From: Excoecaria cochinchinensis
Taxonomy: Eukaryota; Streptophyta; Magnoliopsida; Malpighiales; Euphorbiaceae
DNA length: 64,000 bases
Assembly (NCBI GenBank): GCA_947683425.1
Contig: CANTUQ010000035.1
Location: forward strand, 3,333,001-3,397,000
Direction: 5' to 3'
The stretch's first letter is position 1, and the number at the start of each line of letters is the position of its first letter. Positions 1-10,682 of this stretch are shown here, in pieces. The notes beneath the pieces were generated by a model. It did no database searches, was not told the origin of the DNA, and worked only from the letters and a program-made list of their open reading frames with translations. The position numbers and the translations under genes are program-made.

Positions 1-150
1 ATTTTTTTGGGATTTTTGACTTCAAATTAAATTCTAAAATATTTTTTTAGGTAATTAAATAATAAAACTTGATTTTATCATTAAAAATAAAATAATTTTG
101 GGTTAAAATAGGTTTTTTCCTTAATTAAATTAGGGCAACCTATTTTATCC

Positions 151-158
151 TATAAATA
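151..158 (+). promoter_or_regulatory. TATA box of LTR A
   Basis: TATAAATA preceded by a C-containing AT tract and followed about 30 bases later by a pyrimidine-rich stretch (ctccctctctccac), a typical plant LTR start region. LTR B has TATAAAAG at the equivalent place. Confidence 0.6.
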
Positions 159-762
159 GTTTATGATGAAATCAAAGTAGGCTCCCTCTCTCCACATTTT
201 TTTAGACCAGATTTTTCTCTTCATCTTCATCTTCTTCTTCCACCAAAAATTCCAGATTTATTCCCCAACCAAAAATCAAAAAGAAAATCAATTGTTTCAT
301 TCTTTTTTCAACATAATTTCTTCTAAACATATTTTTTAGAGGAAGTTTTGTTGTTTGATTTAATTTTTGAGACAAATAGAATAATTATTTGGTCTCAAAA
401 TTGTTTTTAACCTTTTTATTTTGTGTTCAATAAAACTTTTTTCATTGATTTTGTTTTGAATCTTTTTTTGATAAAAAATTGATTTTGAGACAAATAAAAT
501 AATTGTTTGTCATCAAAATCTAATTTTTATTTGATAAAACTTCAATCAATTTTTCTTTATTTTAATCAATAAAACTCTTTTTGATCAAAATCATTTCTTT
601 AGGCAAAGGTATCAATTCTTTGTTCTTAAAGAATTTTTGATCATTTTTATTTTCATGTTTCTTAGAATAAAATTCCAACATTTTCATAATATTTCACTCT
701 AATATTGTGAATCATCAAACAAAGAAATCAATCATCACTTTTCCTTCATCAAATCCAATATT

Positions 763-775
763 CTGAGGGTAAATA
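763..775 (+). other. Candidate 5' splice donor inside LTR A
   Basis: CTGAGG|GTAAATA, with GT at 769-770. The motif TGAGGGTAAWTATT recurs in LTR B (GT at 16094-16093, minus), C (20886-20885, minus) and D (46443-46444, plus), each downstream of the putative TATA. Paired with the acceptor at 3062-3063 it would define a leader intron. Seen: conservation in four LTRs. Inferred: splicing. Confidence 0.4.
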
Positions 776-2276
776 TTCTTGGCTCCATTTCAATTTCTAT
801 TTTATTTCATTTTATTTATTCATGTATATTTTATTGTTTTTATTGATTTATTTATTGTTTTAATTTATTCATTTGTTGTATTGTTTTTATATTGGTTCCA
901 TTTAATTTGTTTATACATGATATGATTTTTATTCACATAAATATTGATTGTTTATTAATTTTTAACATGTAATTAATTTATTTCACTTTAATTCATCATT
1001 ATTTTTAACATGTAATTAATAAATTCATTTTAATTAATTTTTTGCCATGTAAATGGTTTATATCATTTGCGAACATATTTAATTAATCATATTGTTTCAT
1101 TTAATTGTTTTCATCATTCTTTTATTGTTTTAATCTATTATTCTTTTCTTTATCATTTTATATATTCTTTGATTCGTTTATCTTCATCATCATTGTTATC
1201 ATGTTCATATTTTTACATGTATTATTTAATTAACATGTTTTACATTATTTAATCATTTGTCACATATAATCCATGTTTCTCATTTTATTTTAGTTTATTA
1301 ACATTTTGATTCCATTATCATTCTTTTCATATCATCTTATTTTATTTTAATTTGTTATTCATTATTTTGTATGTTTAATTGATTTAATCACTAACATTAT
1401 TTTATTTGTACTTTGTTTTTATGTCTAAACTCATTTTTCGCTTGGGCGTTTTTGCGAGCACATCGGGGAGGTCCAAAAAAGGCTCGTTTGGTTTATTTAT
1501 TTTCTTTATTTGTAATATTTTATTTAATTTTGCCATATAATTTTTCTTGTAAAATTCTTTATTTAGGCTCGCTAAAAAGAAAATCACAAAAACATTTTTA
1601 TTAATTAACTTGACATTTTTTCTAAATAAAAGGGGACCAATGTCCTAGTTTTTCATACCCAAATAAGTCATCACATCAAAACTGTTTCATAATAAATATG
1701 CATGCGAGGACCAATGTTCTCACTATTAATGAATAACCCGTTTTATGCATGTATTTCACTTTTATAAATGGGAGTTGTATTCCGCTCCTAGTGTTATTGT
1801 AATTCATTTTTGAATGCTTTATTTTGGATTTTGCTTACATTTACTGCTTTTGATATGAATGATTGCGCCTTTAAATTAAAATTGCATTGTGTGGAAAGTT
1901 GATGAAACAATGAATTCAAAACTTAATTATAATATTAATCAAGGTACGAATAAATGAGAAGTCCCGAACCCTGCTCTGGTCTTTGGGCTCAAGAGGCTAG
2001 AGGTTATCCTCCAAGACACCTCTTGTGTCACGAGACTTAGACGTTAATCCTAGGCCTCATGGCCCAATATGGATAAAATGCGCAAGTCTTAGGCTCTCCG
2101 AGGCGAGAGAAACTTTCCCAATGTTCTATTGGGTGGTGACTCCATGAAACCTCCTTGTTGCCCAACATAGACGCACTTGCGATTTATCGCAAGCTGTTGA
2201 CGGACCCACAATTGCCCCGATCGCCCACGTGCGGGCGGTCGAGAGGGCGGCCGCGGGGATCCGGCGCGCGTCACAG

Positions 2277-2295
2277 TGGCGACTCCGCTGGGGAC
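2277..2295 (+). other. Primer binding site, tRNA-Arg type
   Basis: TGGCGACTCCGCTGGGGAC starts one base after the LTR. Its complement would end a tRNA in GGAGTCGCCA, which fits plant tRNA-Arg, the primer reported for Tat/Ogre elements. Confidence 0.85.
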
Positions 2296-3122
2296 ATACT
2301 CGAGACTTCGATTCGAAAGTACCTTGATTAAAAATCATAATTGAGTTTTAATTTAAAAATTTCATCTTCTTTCAAAACTGCATTGCATCTCATTAGAGCC
2401 TTAGATCTATGCTAGTTTGGTCCCTCTTTTAGCCCCGGTGCGTTCCCGAAGCACGACCCTATTTTCACTCAATTTAGGGAAGTGTTAAGGATAATCACCA
2501 GCCCAAGCCTCGTACCATCATGGTATATTAAATGGTGACCCGATCGGTCGTTACGCTCGTGATGAGCTAGACCCGTCGGCAGGGATCATGCTTGGGTAGC
2601 CCTAAAGTAACACCACCCTTTGACCAAAGCTCATGTAATGGCAATAGATACTTCCCTTAGGTGATATGAACCGTAATACTTTGCTTGCTATATGGATCAT
2701 TTTGTATTGGACAAACCCAAATAATCTGATTGGTCACCTAATCAAAGGCTTTCATGCCCTGATAGGCCCATGTCAACTTGTTCGGGCTGCCTAAATAAAT
2801 AACGATCATAACCCATGTGCTTGCACATTAGATAAGAGATGTTATGATGCCGGTTCTTCACCGAGCACCATACGCATCCATTGGGTTCCCCGCTAACCCA
2901 TGGATTAAGCCCACCTAGGAAAGAGACCGCATTACCTCGTGTGTGGGAGTAATAAGGTTAGAAGGCTCTACTTGCTTGCATGTGATTGTAAATGTTGCAT
3001 AGCTCACTATCATGCATTGTATATGTCATTCATGCATCATCCTAACAATCTAATTTTTTTCAGCCATCATAGATTCATCTAAGTGGACTAGAGGTTCCGA
3101 CGGTCGGCTAGTAAGGACAAAT
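2296..3122 (+). other. Untranslated leader of element A, with candidate splice acceptor
   Basis: This non-coding leader runs between PBS and gag and is clearly homologous to the leaders of B (13850-14742) and C (18036-18879). It ends in a convincing acceptor: CCTAAC branch-like motif at 3041-3046, a T-run, and CAG at 3061-3063. C keeps CTTAAC and TGTAG at the same place; B has CAT in place of CAG. The leader is full of short upstream frames, which would hinder translation of gag from an unspliced RNA. Confidence 0.6.
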
Positions 3123-4613
3123 TTGCTCTTTGAGTTGCCGGAACTAGTGTCTGACTGGGATTCTGAGTCATTCTCATCAATCAGTGAATCCTCTCTTGAA
3201 TCATCAATGGCAGAAGAACCTGGAGTTTTGACCACTCAAGACCTAGCTAGGAGGCTAGAGGACTTCGAACGAAGAATGATGGAAATGATGGGTGTCATGG
3301 CTGAAAGGATTGCCCATCCACCTGCTGCCCCACAGCCACCTGCTGCTCTACAGCCACAGGCAGCCCCTCCTCGGGGGCAAGCCGAACCACCTGCTGGTGG
3401 GGAGGCTCCCTTCGTTGGAGCTGCTGCTCGTCAACCCAACAATGAGCACAGAGCTGCCGCACCCATCGAGCCAAGAGGGGAAAGGATTCACAATCCCAAT
3501 GATGATTTCCTAATGGAGGAGGAAGAAGAAGTGGTGCCGATAGTCCACCAAGCTGCAAGGCCCAGAGCACCCAGAGTAGAGGATGAAGCTCTAAGAGGTA
3601 TGAGACAACAGATCGAAGCTATCACCCGCATGTTGTCAGTAGGCAAGGGGATCAACCCAGAAGACAGAGATCTGGGGGATGAAGAGCTGCTGCCCCAAAG
3701 ATTCAAGATGCCCGAGCTTCCGAAATTTGATGGCACCTCGAACCCATCCGCCCACATCAAGCAGTACACCCTGGTCATGAAAGGCACAGGGCTGAGCAAG
3801 AAGCAGAAGGTGGAATATTTCTGCCTTAGTCTGGTGGGCCCGACGGTTGACTGGTACCACGGGTTGGATAGGAGGTCCAAAGAGGACTGGGACCTTTTGA
3901 CCGAAGAATTCATGAAGCAGTACGACTGCAGCACTAGGATGGAGGTCACCCTAAAAGACCTCGAGCTTCTACAGCAGAAGAATGATGAGTCATTCCATGA
4001 GTACCTTATAAGATGGAGAAACAGGGTCATGGAGATGAAGAGGAAGCCTGACACCGCAGACCAGATCAGGCTATTTATCAGAAACTCATGCCCTTACTTA
4101 AGGGACTTGCTCAGTTTTAAGGGGCTCAAGGACTGGGAGTCGCTTAAGGATATCGCTATAGAAGCTGAGGCGGCTTACCTGGTAAAGAAAGCAAGCCAAA
4201 ATAACTTTGCTGGGAAAGGCTATGGGAACCAGTCGGGATTCAAATCAGGCGGAGCTGGAAGCAGCAACAGCAGAAACGGTAGGACGGCAGAGGTCTCAGC
4301 TACTGGAGTTGGGCAGGGTCAGAGATACTACTCCAACTTAGGCCGCTCTCTATCCTGGGTACTGGAGAAACTAATGAAAGAAGGCAAGTTGCAACCTTTG
4401 CCACCCAGACCAGCCTTGAGTCAGGGACAGCCGGGACATAGAGGTGATCAGTACTGCGCTTACCACCAGCACACCGGCCATTTGACTGATTATTGCCGCA
4501 TTCTGAGAAACAAGATCCAGGATCTCATTGACACCAATCAGATCACAGATCCCGAGAAGAGAGAAAAGAAGAAAAAGGCAGGCTACAACGCAGTCCCTCC
4601 ACCGCAAACATGA
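3123..4613 (+). CDS. gag: Gag polyprotein of Tat element A (gag-only, intact)
   Basis: This 496-codon frame encodes the structural capsid/nucleocapsid protein that packages element RNA in cytoplasmic particles. The first ATG is at 3123; the ATG at 3207 (MAEEPGVL) aligns better with the gag start of element B, so the true start may be 28 codons in. The N-terminal third is proline/alanine/glutamine-rich and acidic. The retrotransposon gag domain follows at about residues 190-350 (KMPELPKFDGTSNPSAHIKQ through DWESLKDIAIEAE). A zinc knuckle of CX2HX4HX4C type lies near residue 440 (CAYHQHTGHLTDYC), with His at the second ligand as in other Tat gags. The frame closes right after GYNAVPPP, where B continues into protease. 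It is the only undamaged long retroelement frame in the window, pointing to a gag-supplying, pol-less element. Confidence 0.85.
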   Translation: MLFELPELVSDWDSESFSSISESSLESSMAEEPGVLTTQDLARRLEDFERRMMEMMGVMAERIAHPPAAPQPPAALQPQAAPPRGQAEPPAGGEAPFVGAAARQPNNEHRAAAPIEPRGERIHNPNDDFLMEEEEEVVPIVHQAARPRAPRVEDEALRGMRQQIEAITRMLSVGKGINPEDRDLGDEELLPQRFKMPELPKFDGTSNPSAHIKQYTLVMKGTGLSKKQKVEYFCLSLVGPTVDWYHGLDRRSKEDWDLLTEEFMKQYDCSTRMEVTLKDLELLQQKNDESFHEYLIRWRNRVMEMKRKPDTADQIRLFIRNSCPYLRDLLSFKGLKDWESLKDIAIEAEAAYLVKKASQNNFAGKGYGNQSGFKSGGAGSSNSRNGRTAEVSATGVGQGQRYYSNLGRSLSWVLEKLMKEGKLQPLPPRPALSQGQPGHRGDQYCAYHQHTGHLTDYCRILRNKIQDLIDTNQITDPEKREKKKKAGYNAVPPPQT

Positions 4614-5689
4614 TCGTGTCTTGCAGTCCACTAGTGATATTGCTTTTAGATGCTGAAATTCTTTTTATTTCTGGAACTTTTTATGTTACAATTTTCTGTT
4701 TGTAATAAAGAGAACAATTTTTTGCTTATTTGAATAATGTTTCTATTGATCATAACAAATTAACTTTGGCATTAATTCAAATAATATGACTGCAGCTAAT
4801 CTCGGAAACTTTGGGGAACCCAAAGAAAATTTTGATAGCATCTGACATAGCTCCTGTAGAGAGGGAAATTAAAAATAATAAAAAAAACTAGTTGCAATTA
4901 GGGGACTGGATGGAAACTCACTAAGAGCACTAGAACCTTTCTGATTACCCGTCAAAGCGATCCCTGGATAAGACGGAACCTAGAAAATGATTTAGGCAAC
5001 ATTTTCTTTGTATAGCTCTCTAAATGACCATTTCCTACCCTTACTTCACAATCGCTTGCTAGCCCATTGAGCCTTTATGAAGGTATGCTGAATGCGTACC
5101 AATTTTGTTGTTACACACATTAAAACTATCCCCTCGCCTAAAATGATTTTGGCTTCCCCTTAGAAGAGTGGCCGCTCTAAAAAAAAGGATGAACGTTTTG
5201 ACAATTAACAATTTCTTTGTGGGTTATTGAAATTGCCTTGGTAAGGACGAGTTTACACTTTGAAAAAGAAAAAAAAAACAAAAAGACCTCAAAACAGTAA
5301 CCAATTGACTAGTTTCAATAATTACCCTTTTATTGTTATTCTGATCTCAAGGAGCTGAAATGTTATCAAACCCAAATTCAAGAATACCTTTGTATATACA
5401 ACTGAACTGAGAATGGTTCATCCTCCAGTCGAGAAAATATTGCGGCCATTTTTCTCTAGCGACCTGATCCTCCTTTGACAGCCATCTACCTAAGCCTGAC
5501 ATTACAACCCAAGTAAGACCTCTTGATTCTTGGTTCAGTCTTATCCAATTAGCGGAGATGACCTTCTAAAGAGGTTTGGTACGTAAGAAGAGGCTTATGC
5601 TGTTTCTTGAGCTTCAAGCGAGGAGCCACGAGTGCATTCATGCATTCGAGTTAAGTCTCATCCCCAAAGTTGCATCTAGAATTCGCATT
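4614..5689 (+). pseudogene. Pol-deleted interval of element A with a short pol remnant
   Basis: Downstream of gag the expected protease, RT, RNase H and integrase (about 5 kb in element B) are missing. Only a stub at about 4795-4862 is recognisable: its reading resembles the linker before RT that reads TFNL..NPKEILIAS in other copies, and it breaks up almost at once. An AATAAA-like site lies at about 4703. I see no coding, tandem repeat or second insertion in the rest. Confidence 0.55.
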
Positions 5690-6400
5690 CAAAGAAAAAG
5701 AAAAATTGAGAGAAAATCTTCAATCACAAAACCCGAGAGGGCTAATTGATAACAGGAGTTTGATGCTTTCAAGATCTATCTCGAGATTAGCTAAAGTCTT
5801 GTATTTTTTAAAATCAATGCCAAAATAATGATCATGCTTAATGAAATCAAATTGAAACACATGCATTCATGCAATGATGTGATCAGAGTATTGTACCCTG
5901 TGTGATCAAACTCATGTATCTGCCTACCCTCTGCTACTCTCAGCACGCAAGCGCTTCAGCCGATTCATCCTGCTATCAAATGTGAAGAATCAAGCTCATG
6001 CAACCATGTCCTAAGACTCCCTAAAGATTCTTGCCAACAACTTCAGCAACCTCAAAAAAAAAAAAAAAAAAAAAAGCCGTTAGAGTGAAAACCGTAACTG
6101 GCGCTCTAAGCAAAAACTAGGCAAAAGGATAGGGTGAAAACCTGAAAATAGGCAGTCTGTCCTTTAAAAAAAAAAAGAGAAAAGCCGCTGGATTGGGTTG
6201 GGTCCATTCCAGGCAAAAAATAAGGCACGGGGTTATGTGAAAATCCACAAAGGACGCATCTCCCACTAAGAAAAGCTAGTGTGAAAATCCACAAGGGACG
6301 CACTACCTTCAATTAATGACTACAGGTACCAGGTGAGAATCTCACAATCCCAAAAGGGCATGAAATTCAAAAGCAACTCAAACGGCATCAATTATATCGC
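5690..6400 (+). repeat. Tat 3' region of element A (phrase array)
   Basis: This matches the post-integrase region of the other Tat copies (43540-44290 plus; 23220-23950 minus; 6437-7736 minus). It has a GAGAAAATSTTCAATC..GAGGGCTRATTGATAACAGG block, then repeated phrases centred on GTGAAAANCC and GCAAAANTTAGGC, separated by A-rich tracts. About 5880-6050 is unique to this copy. Its survival in a pol-less element suggests cis-acting value. The interval ends at the inverted junction near 6.40 kb; no 3' LTR follows. Confidence 0.7.
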
Positions 6401-6850
6401 AAATCGCAGCTAGCCCGGCGCGCGTCACAAGGCGACAACTGGTTTGGTCACAATTTGTAGTAGGATCGGTGCCCTCTGGAATTGCTTTTGAGTTTCATGC
6501 CTCCGGGGATTATGAGGTTCTCTTCTGATACCTGAAGTCATTATTTTAAGGTAGTGCGTCCCTTGTAGATTTTCACACTAGCTTTTCGTAGCGGGAGATG
6601 CGTCCTTTCGGATTTTCACATGACCCTGTGCCTTATTTTTTGCTTGGAATGGACCCAACCCAATCCAGCGGCTTTTCTTTTTTTTATTATTATTATTTTT
6701 TTTAAGGAACAGACTGCCTGTTTCCAGGTTTTCACCCTGTCCTTTGGCCTAATTTTTTGTTTAGAGCGCCAATTACGGTTTTCATCTCTAACGGCCTCTT
6801 TTTTTTTCTTTTCTTTTTTTTTAGATCTGGCTGTAAGAGAAACTGAGAAT
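6061..6850. repeat. Tail-to-tail inverted repeat joining elements A and B
   Basis: 6061-6400 (plus) and about 6437-6850 are reverse-complement copies of the same Tat 3' region: GCCGTTAGAG.., GCCGCTGGATTGG.., GTGAAAATCCACAAGGGACGCA. The roughly 40-bp centre holds a fragment resembling an LTR end plus PBS (ggcgcgcgtcacaaggcgac, about 6418-6437; compare 2264-2283). Both elements therefore lose their 3' LTR at one junction. Confidence 0.85.
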
Positions 6851-7350
6851 GTTGTCTGAGCCACCTCCTCGGGTCATTCCACAGTACTCGCCGAGCCATT
6901 TTCTTCCGCATTGATGGCTGTATGAGTATGCCACTGCTGGTGAAGGCATTACCAGATTCGGTGAATTGTCAGATGACGATATTAGTTTCACGTTTGCCTG
7001 GCTCCCACTGTCTCATGTGGTCATTGATGGGCCATCGGGGTGTGTTCCCCTCTGTGGGCTCCGTCAAGCCACTTTCTGCATCACTTCTCGATGTGCACGT
7101 CAGCTTGGGATGACCCAGGATGTGGTGAGGGTTCCCTTATCTTTTCGGGGAGGAGCTCTTTCGACTGCCTTCGCCTCAAGGTATCATGAGCTGTGGAGCA
7201 AACTACCAGTGAAGACTGTTATTCTGAGGTTCGGCGACCATTCTGTGGCTTCAACCAGCGAATACAAGAAATGGGTCCTTAGCCCAGCATCTAATAATAA
7301 GACACGAGGGCTCAAGCATCTGGTTGGCGAGAGCAGTGACAGGACTTAGC
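6850..7350 (+). CDS. Antisense frame in the Tat 3' region, plant-mobile-domain-like (partial)
   Basis: The open frame at 6966-7349 (127 codons; open codons also lie upstream of its ATG) runs antisense to element B inside its 3' region, at a point where the other copies have no such block. The pattern VPLCGLRQATFC..SRCARQLGMTQDVV, then a YHELW motif and STSEYKKWV, resembles the C-terminal part of the plant mobile domain (aminotransferase-like) proteins, which travel with plant transposons. Antisense genes after integrase are known in some Tat elements (for example Grande). Its composition is less AT-rich than its surroundings. I infer either a remnant accessory gene or captured sequence. Chance is unlikely but not excluded, and no function can be assigned. 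Confidence 0.45.
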
Positions 7351-7736
7351 TTAGCTTACATATGTATTTCTTTTGGTGTTACATTTCTTTTTAATGCAGA
7401 ACTAGAAAATGACAAAAATAAAAAGAATAACATTTGTTCTATTTCACGAAATCGTGTGCATTTCCATGTAATTTCAGCACACATGATCAGTTTTGACATT
7501 AACTCGACCGTGTACGCCCCATTAATATATGAGACCAAATTTTAACAGCATCAACTCCTATTACCAATCAGCCCTCTCGGGTTTTCACGATTGGACATTT
7601 TCTCTCGTGCCTCTTATTTTTGCACAGGATGCCTTTTTTGGTTTTCACCCTGTCAAGGTGCCCAATTTTAGCATGGCCGCCTTTTTTCGATTTTCAACCT
7701 GCAGGGCATTTTATTCTCTTCTTTTTATTTTGGTCT
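7351..7736 (-). repeat. Tat 3' region of element B, integrase-proximal part
   Basis: Minus-strand copy of the phrase array directly after pol: gcggccatgctaaaattgg.., gggtgaaaacc, and the GAGAAAATGTCCAATCGTGAAAACCCGAGAGGG block near 7560-7600. It aligns with 43530-43700 (plus) and 23760-23950 (minus). Non-coding. Confidence 0.7.
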
Positions 7737-9245
7737 TTAGCCATGGAACCTTTTGAGTCTGTTGACATTGATCGGTTCTTTGAATTCATTTCCATCGCTA
7801 TCCGACAAAATTGCAGCTCCTTTGGACAACAGCTTTTTAAGGATATACGGCCCCTCCCAAGTTGGTCTGAATTTTCCTCTGATATCCGGTATACCTGGCC
7901 TCATCTGCTTGAACACTAAGTCCCCTTCCTTCAGCGGATGCTTTCTCACCTTCTTCCTGAAGGTCCTGGCCAACCTCTTCTGGTAGATCTGATTGTGATA
8001 ATAAGCCTTCAGCCTACTCTCATCCAGTAAGTTTAAGTGCTGTAGCCTCTATCGTGCCCATTCAGCCTCCGGAATTTGGGCTTCCATAATCACCCTCAAC
8101 GATCGGAGCTCTATCTCAACTGGCAATACTGCCTCTGTCCCGTATACCAGAGAATATGGCGTAGCGCCCGTAGATGTCCTCACCGTTGTCCTGTATCCCC
8201 ACAGTGCGAAAGGTAGCTTCTCTGTCCAGTCTTTGTAAGTTTGGACCATCTGGGATAGGATCCTCTTCACATTTTTATTGGCGGCCTCTACTGCCCCATT
8301 AGCTTACGGTCGATAGGGAGAGGATCTATGATGCTTGATACCGTATTTCTCAAGGAGCTTCCTGGTTTCCCCCATGAACTGTACCCCATTGTCAGACACT
8401 ATGTGGTGAGGGAGGCCATATCTGCAGATCAGGTTTCTCTCTATGAACTTGGCCATATCCCTTGCGTCGATCTTTTTGAAGGATTTTGCTTCTACCCATT
8501 TGGTAAAATAGTCAATTGTGACTATGATGTATCTGTGCCCGTTAGATGCCGTAGGGCGAATCTCTCCAATGATATCTATCCCCCAAGCAGCGAAAGGCCA
8601 AGGCGATGTCAGGTTGTGTAGCTCTGATACTGGCAGGTGTCTCAAATCTGCGTATTGTTGGCATAACTGGCATTGCTTGACATATTTTGAGCAGTCATTG
8701 TCCATCATAAGCCAATAGAAGCCTTGCCTCATGATCTTCTTTGCCAGAGTTAAACTGTTCATGTGAGCCCCACAGACGCCTGCATGGGTCTCCTCCATTA
8801 CCTTGCGGGCTTCTTTTTCATTTAAGCACCTGAGCTGAATCCCGTCTGCCTGTCTTTTGTACAACACTCCTTCCAAGGATATGAACTAAGTAGATAGCTT
8901 CCGGATCATTCTCTGGTCTTTCTCGATAGCTTCCTCTGGAAACCTAGCATTTTCCAAATAATTCATAATGTCAAAGTACCATGGTTTTCCATCCGCCACT
9001 TCTACTTCCATTACTGACTTGATCTCAAAGCTGGGCTTCTCAGAACTCGAAATCATCACCGGTTTCATAGCTACCCCTTCAGGATTATCCCACATCGACA
9101 CTAGGGTTGCCAACGCATCAGCTAGACGGTTCTCGTCTCTTGGCACGAAGTGGAAAGTGCAGGTTTTGAACTGCCCACATATCTCTTTCAAATATTCAAC
9201 ATAGGGTACCAGCCGCTCTTCTTTTACAGCCCACTCACCTCGGAT
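7737..9245 (-). pseudogene. Integrase and tether region of element B (stops)
   Basis: Integrase inserts the cDNA into the host genome. Reading minus from the aRNase H end: the linker PWYFDIMNYLENARFPEEA, then an HHCC zinc finger (THAGVCGAHM .. CSKYVKQCQLCQQY, about 8790-8650). The catalytic core follows, with Asp in GIDIIGE, Asp in HHIVSDNGVQF and Glu in ANGAVEAANK (about 8285). The C-terminal domain has KHPLKEGDLVFKQMRPGIPD and ends RLKRFHG at 7737. Stops interrupt the single frame near 8886, 8303 and 8048, mostly Gln or Trp codons changed by one transition. Catalytic residues are all present, so decay is by point mutation. There is no chromodomain, as expected for Tat. Confidence 0.85.
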
Positions 9246-10682
9246 CTAGTTAATCACTAAGGATGAGTCACCAAAGACTTCTATGTTCTTTGCCCCCAAA
9301 GCAACTAAAGCTTCTAACCCAAACGTGCATGCTTTATATTCGGCTTCATTGTTGGTCACTTTGTACCTCAACTTCTTGGCTAGAGGGAGTTTCTCATTAT
9401 CTGGGGTTGTTAAAATAATTCCAACTCCGGCCCCCTTGTTATTCACTTCCCGGTCGAAGTGTAACTGCCATCCTTGGACAGAAATCGCGACTATGCTCTC
9501 ATCAGGAAAGGTGAACTCGGGGGTGTCCCCTTGAATAGGATGCTCAGCAAGAAATTTGGCTACTGCTCGCCCCTTAATAGTTTTGCGAGTGATGTATTCA
9601 ACATCAAACTCTTGTAGCAAAAGCAACCACCTCCCCATCTTACCAAGTAAAGATGGTGCTTCTTGTAAATATCTCAATGGATTCTGCTTGGCCATTGCCT
9701 GAACATTGTACGAATGGAAATAATGCCTCAGCTTCTTTGATGCCCAAATCACTATGAGGCAGATCTTCTCTACCTCAGCATTTTTTATCTCATAAGCCAG
9801 GAACTTCTTGCTGAGGTAATAAACTGCGAATTCTACTCCAAAATCATCCTCCTGAGCCATCATGGCACCCACAGAACTGCCTTCCACTGCCAGATACAGG
9901 ATAAGTGGTTTGACTGGTTGCGGCGGCCTTAACACTGGTGGATTCAACAGATATTCCCTGATACTGTCAAAGGCTTTCTGGCAGTCTTCGTTCCAGACCA
10001 CAGGCTGATTCTTTCTGAGCAGCTTAAAAATGGGCTCGCATATCGAAGTGAGCTTAGCAATGAATCGGCTGACGTACTGCAGCTTGCCCAGGAAGCTCCT
10101 CACATCCTTCTCCTTTTGCGGTACGGGCATCTCTCTGATGGCCCTTACCTTGTCCGGGTCAATTTCTATTCCCCTCTGGCTGACGACATGTCCCAGCAGC
10201 TTCCCTGAAGTTACTCCGAAGATACACTTCATGGGGTTAAGTCACAGATTGTACTTATCAATCCTGGTGAAGAACTTCTCTAGAGCTTCAAAATGGCCCT
10301 CTCGAGTGGCTGACTTGACCATCATGTCATCGACATACACCTCCACCTCCTTGTGGATCAGGTCGCTTAAGATCTTGGTTGCCATCTACTGGTATGTGGC
10401 CCCTGCATTTTTCAGGCCAAAAGGCATAACTCGGTAGGCATAGGTCCCCCACTCTGTGATGAAAGCGGTCTTAACCCGATCAGCTATCTTGTTTAGGATC
10501 TGGTTGTAGCCCACATAACCATCTCCAAAGCTGTACATCGCGCAGTTGGCGGCACTGTCTATTAACACATCAATGTGGGGTAGTGGAAAATCATCTTTAG
10601 GGCAGGCCTTGTTCAGATCTCGATAATCAACACATACCCTGACCTTCCCATTTTTCTTTGCTACAGGAACTACGTTTGCCAA
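9246..10682 (-). pseudogene. Reverse transcriptase, RNase H and archaeal-type RNase H of element B
   Basis: This part copies element RNA into DNA. The RT begins MANVVPVAKKNGKVRVCVDY; its first catalytic motif is changed (SFGDGYVGYNQI, where a related copy has FMDGYAGYNQ), and the YVDDM box lies near 10330. The RT-linked RNase H follows (LILYLAVEGSSVGAMMAQED .. YYLSKKF). The second RNase H starts WQLHFDREVNNKGAGVGIIL, with NNEAEYKA and GDSSLV ahead of the stop at 9246; its last acidic motif is in NRLADALATL (about 9110). Stops occur at about 10385, 10240 and 9246 without frame loss. The dual RNase H is diagnostic of Tat. Confidence 0.88.

Larger units (their letters stand above)
1..2275 (+). 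repeat. Tat element A, 5' LTR (left end outside window)
   Basis: This long LTR of a Tat-lineage Ty3/gypsy element ends in GCGCGCGTCACA, one base before a PBS. It shares its 3' section with LTRs B (14763-16859), C (18900-21767) and D (45571-48274), including a GC-rich tail and sub-repeats with the phrase 'aagacacctc'. The U3 start lies left of the window. The body is very AT-rich, with a fold-back at about 366-406 (TTTGAGACAAATA opposite TATTTGGTCTCAAA). Unlike B, C and D, no GC-rich palindrome island is visible around the promoter. The many short frames here are chance. Confidence 0.88.

Noticed and set aside
2277..2295. tRNA gene fragments at the PBS sites
   Set aside because: Only the 3' terminal complement is present, next to LTR ends; these are primer binding sites.
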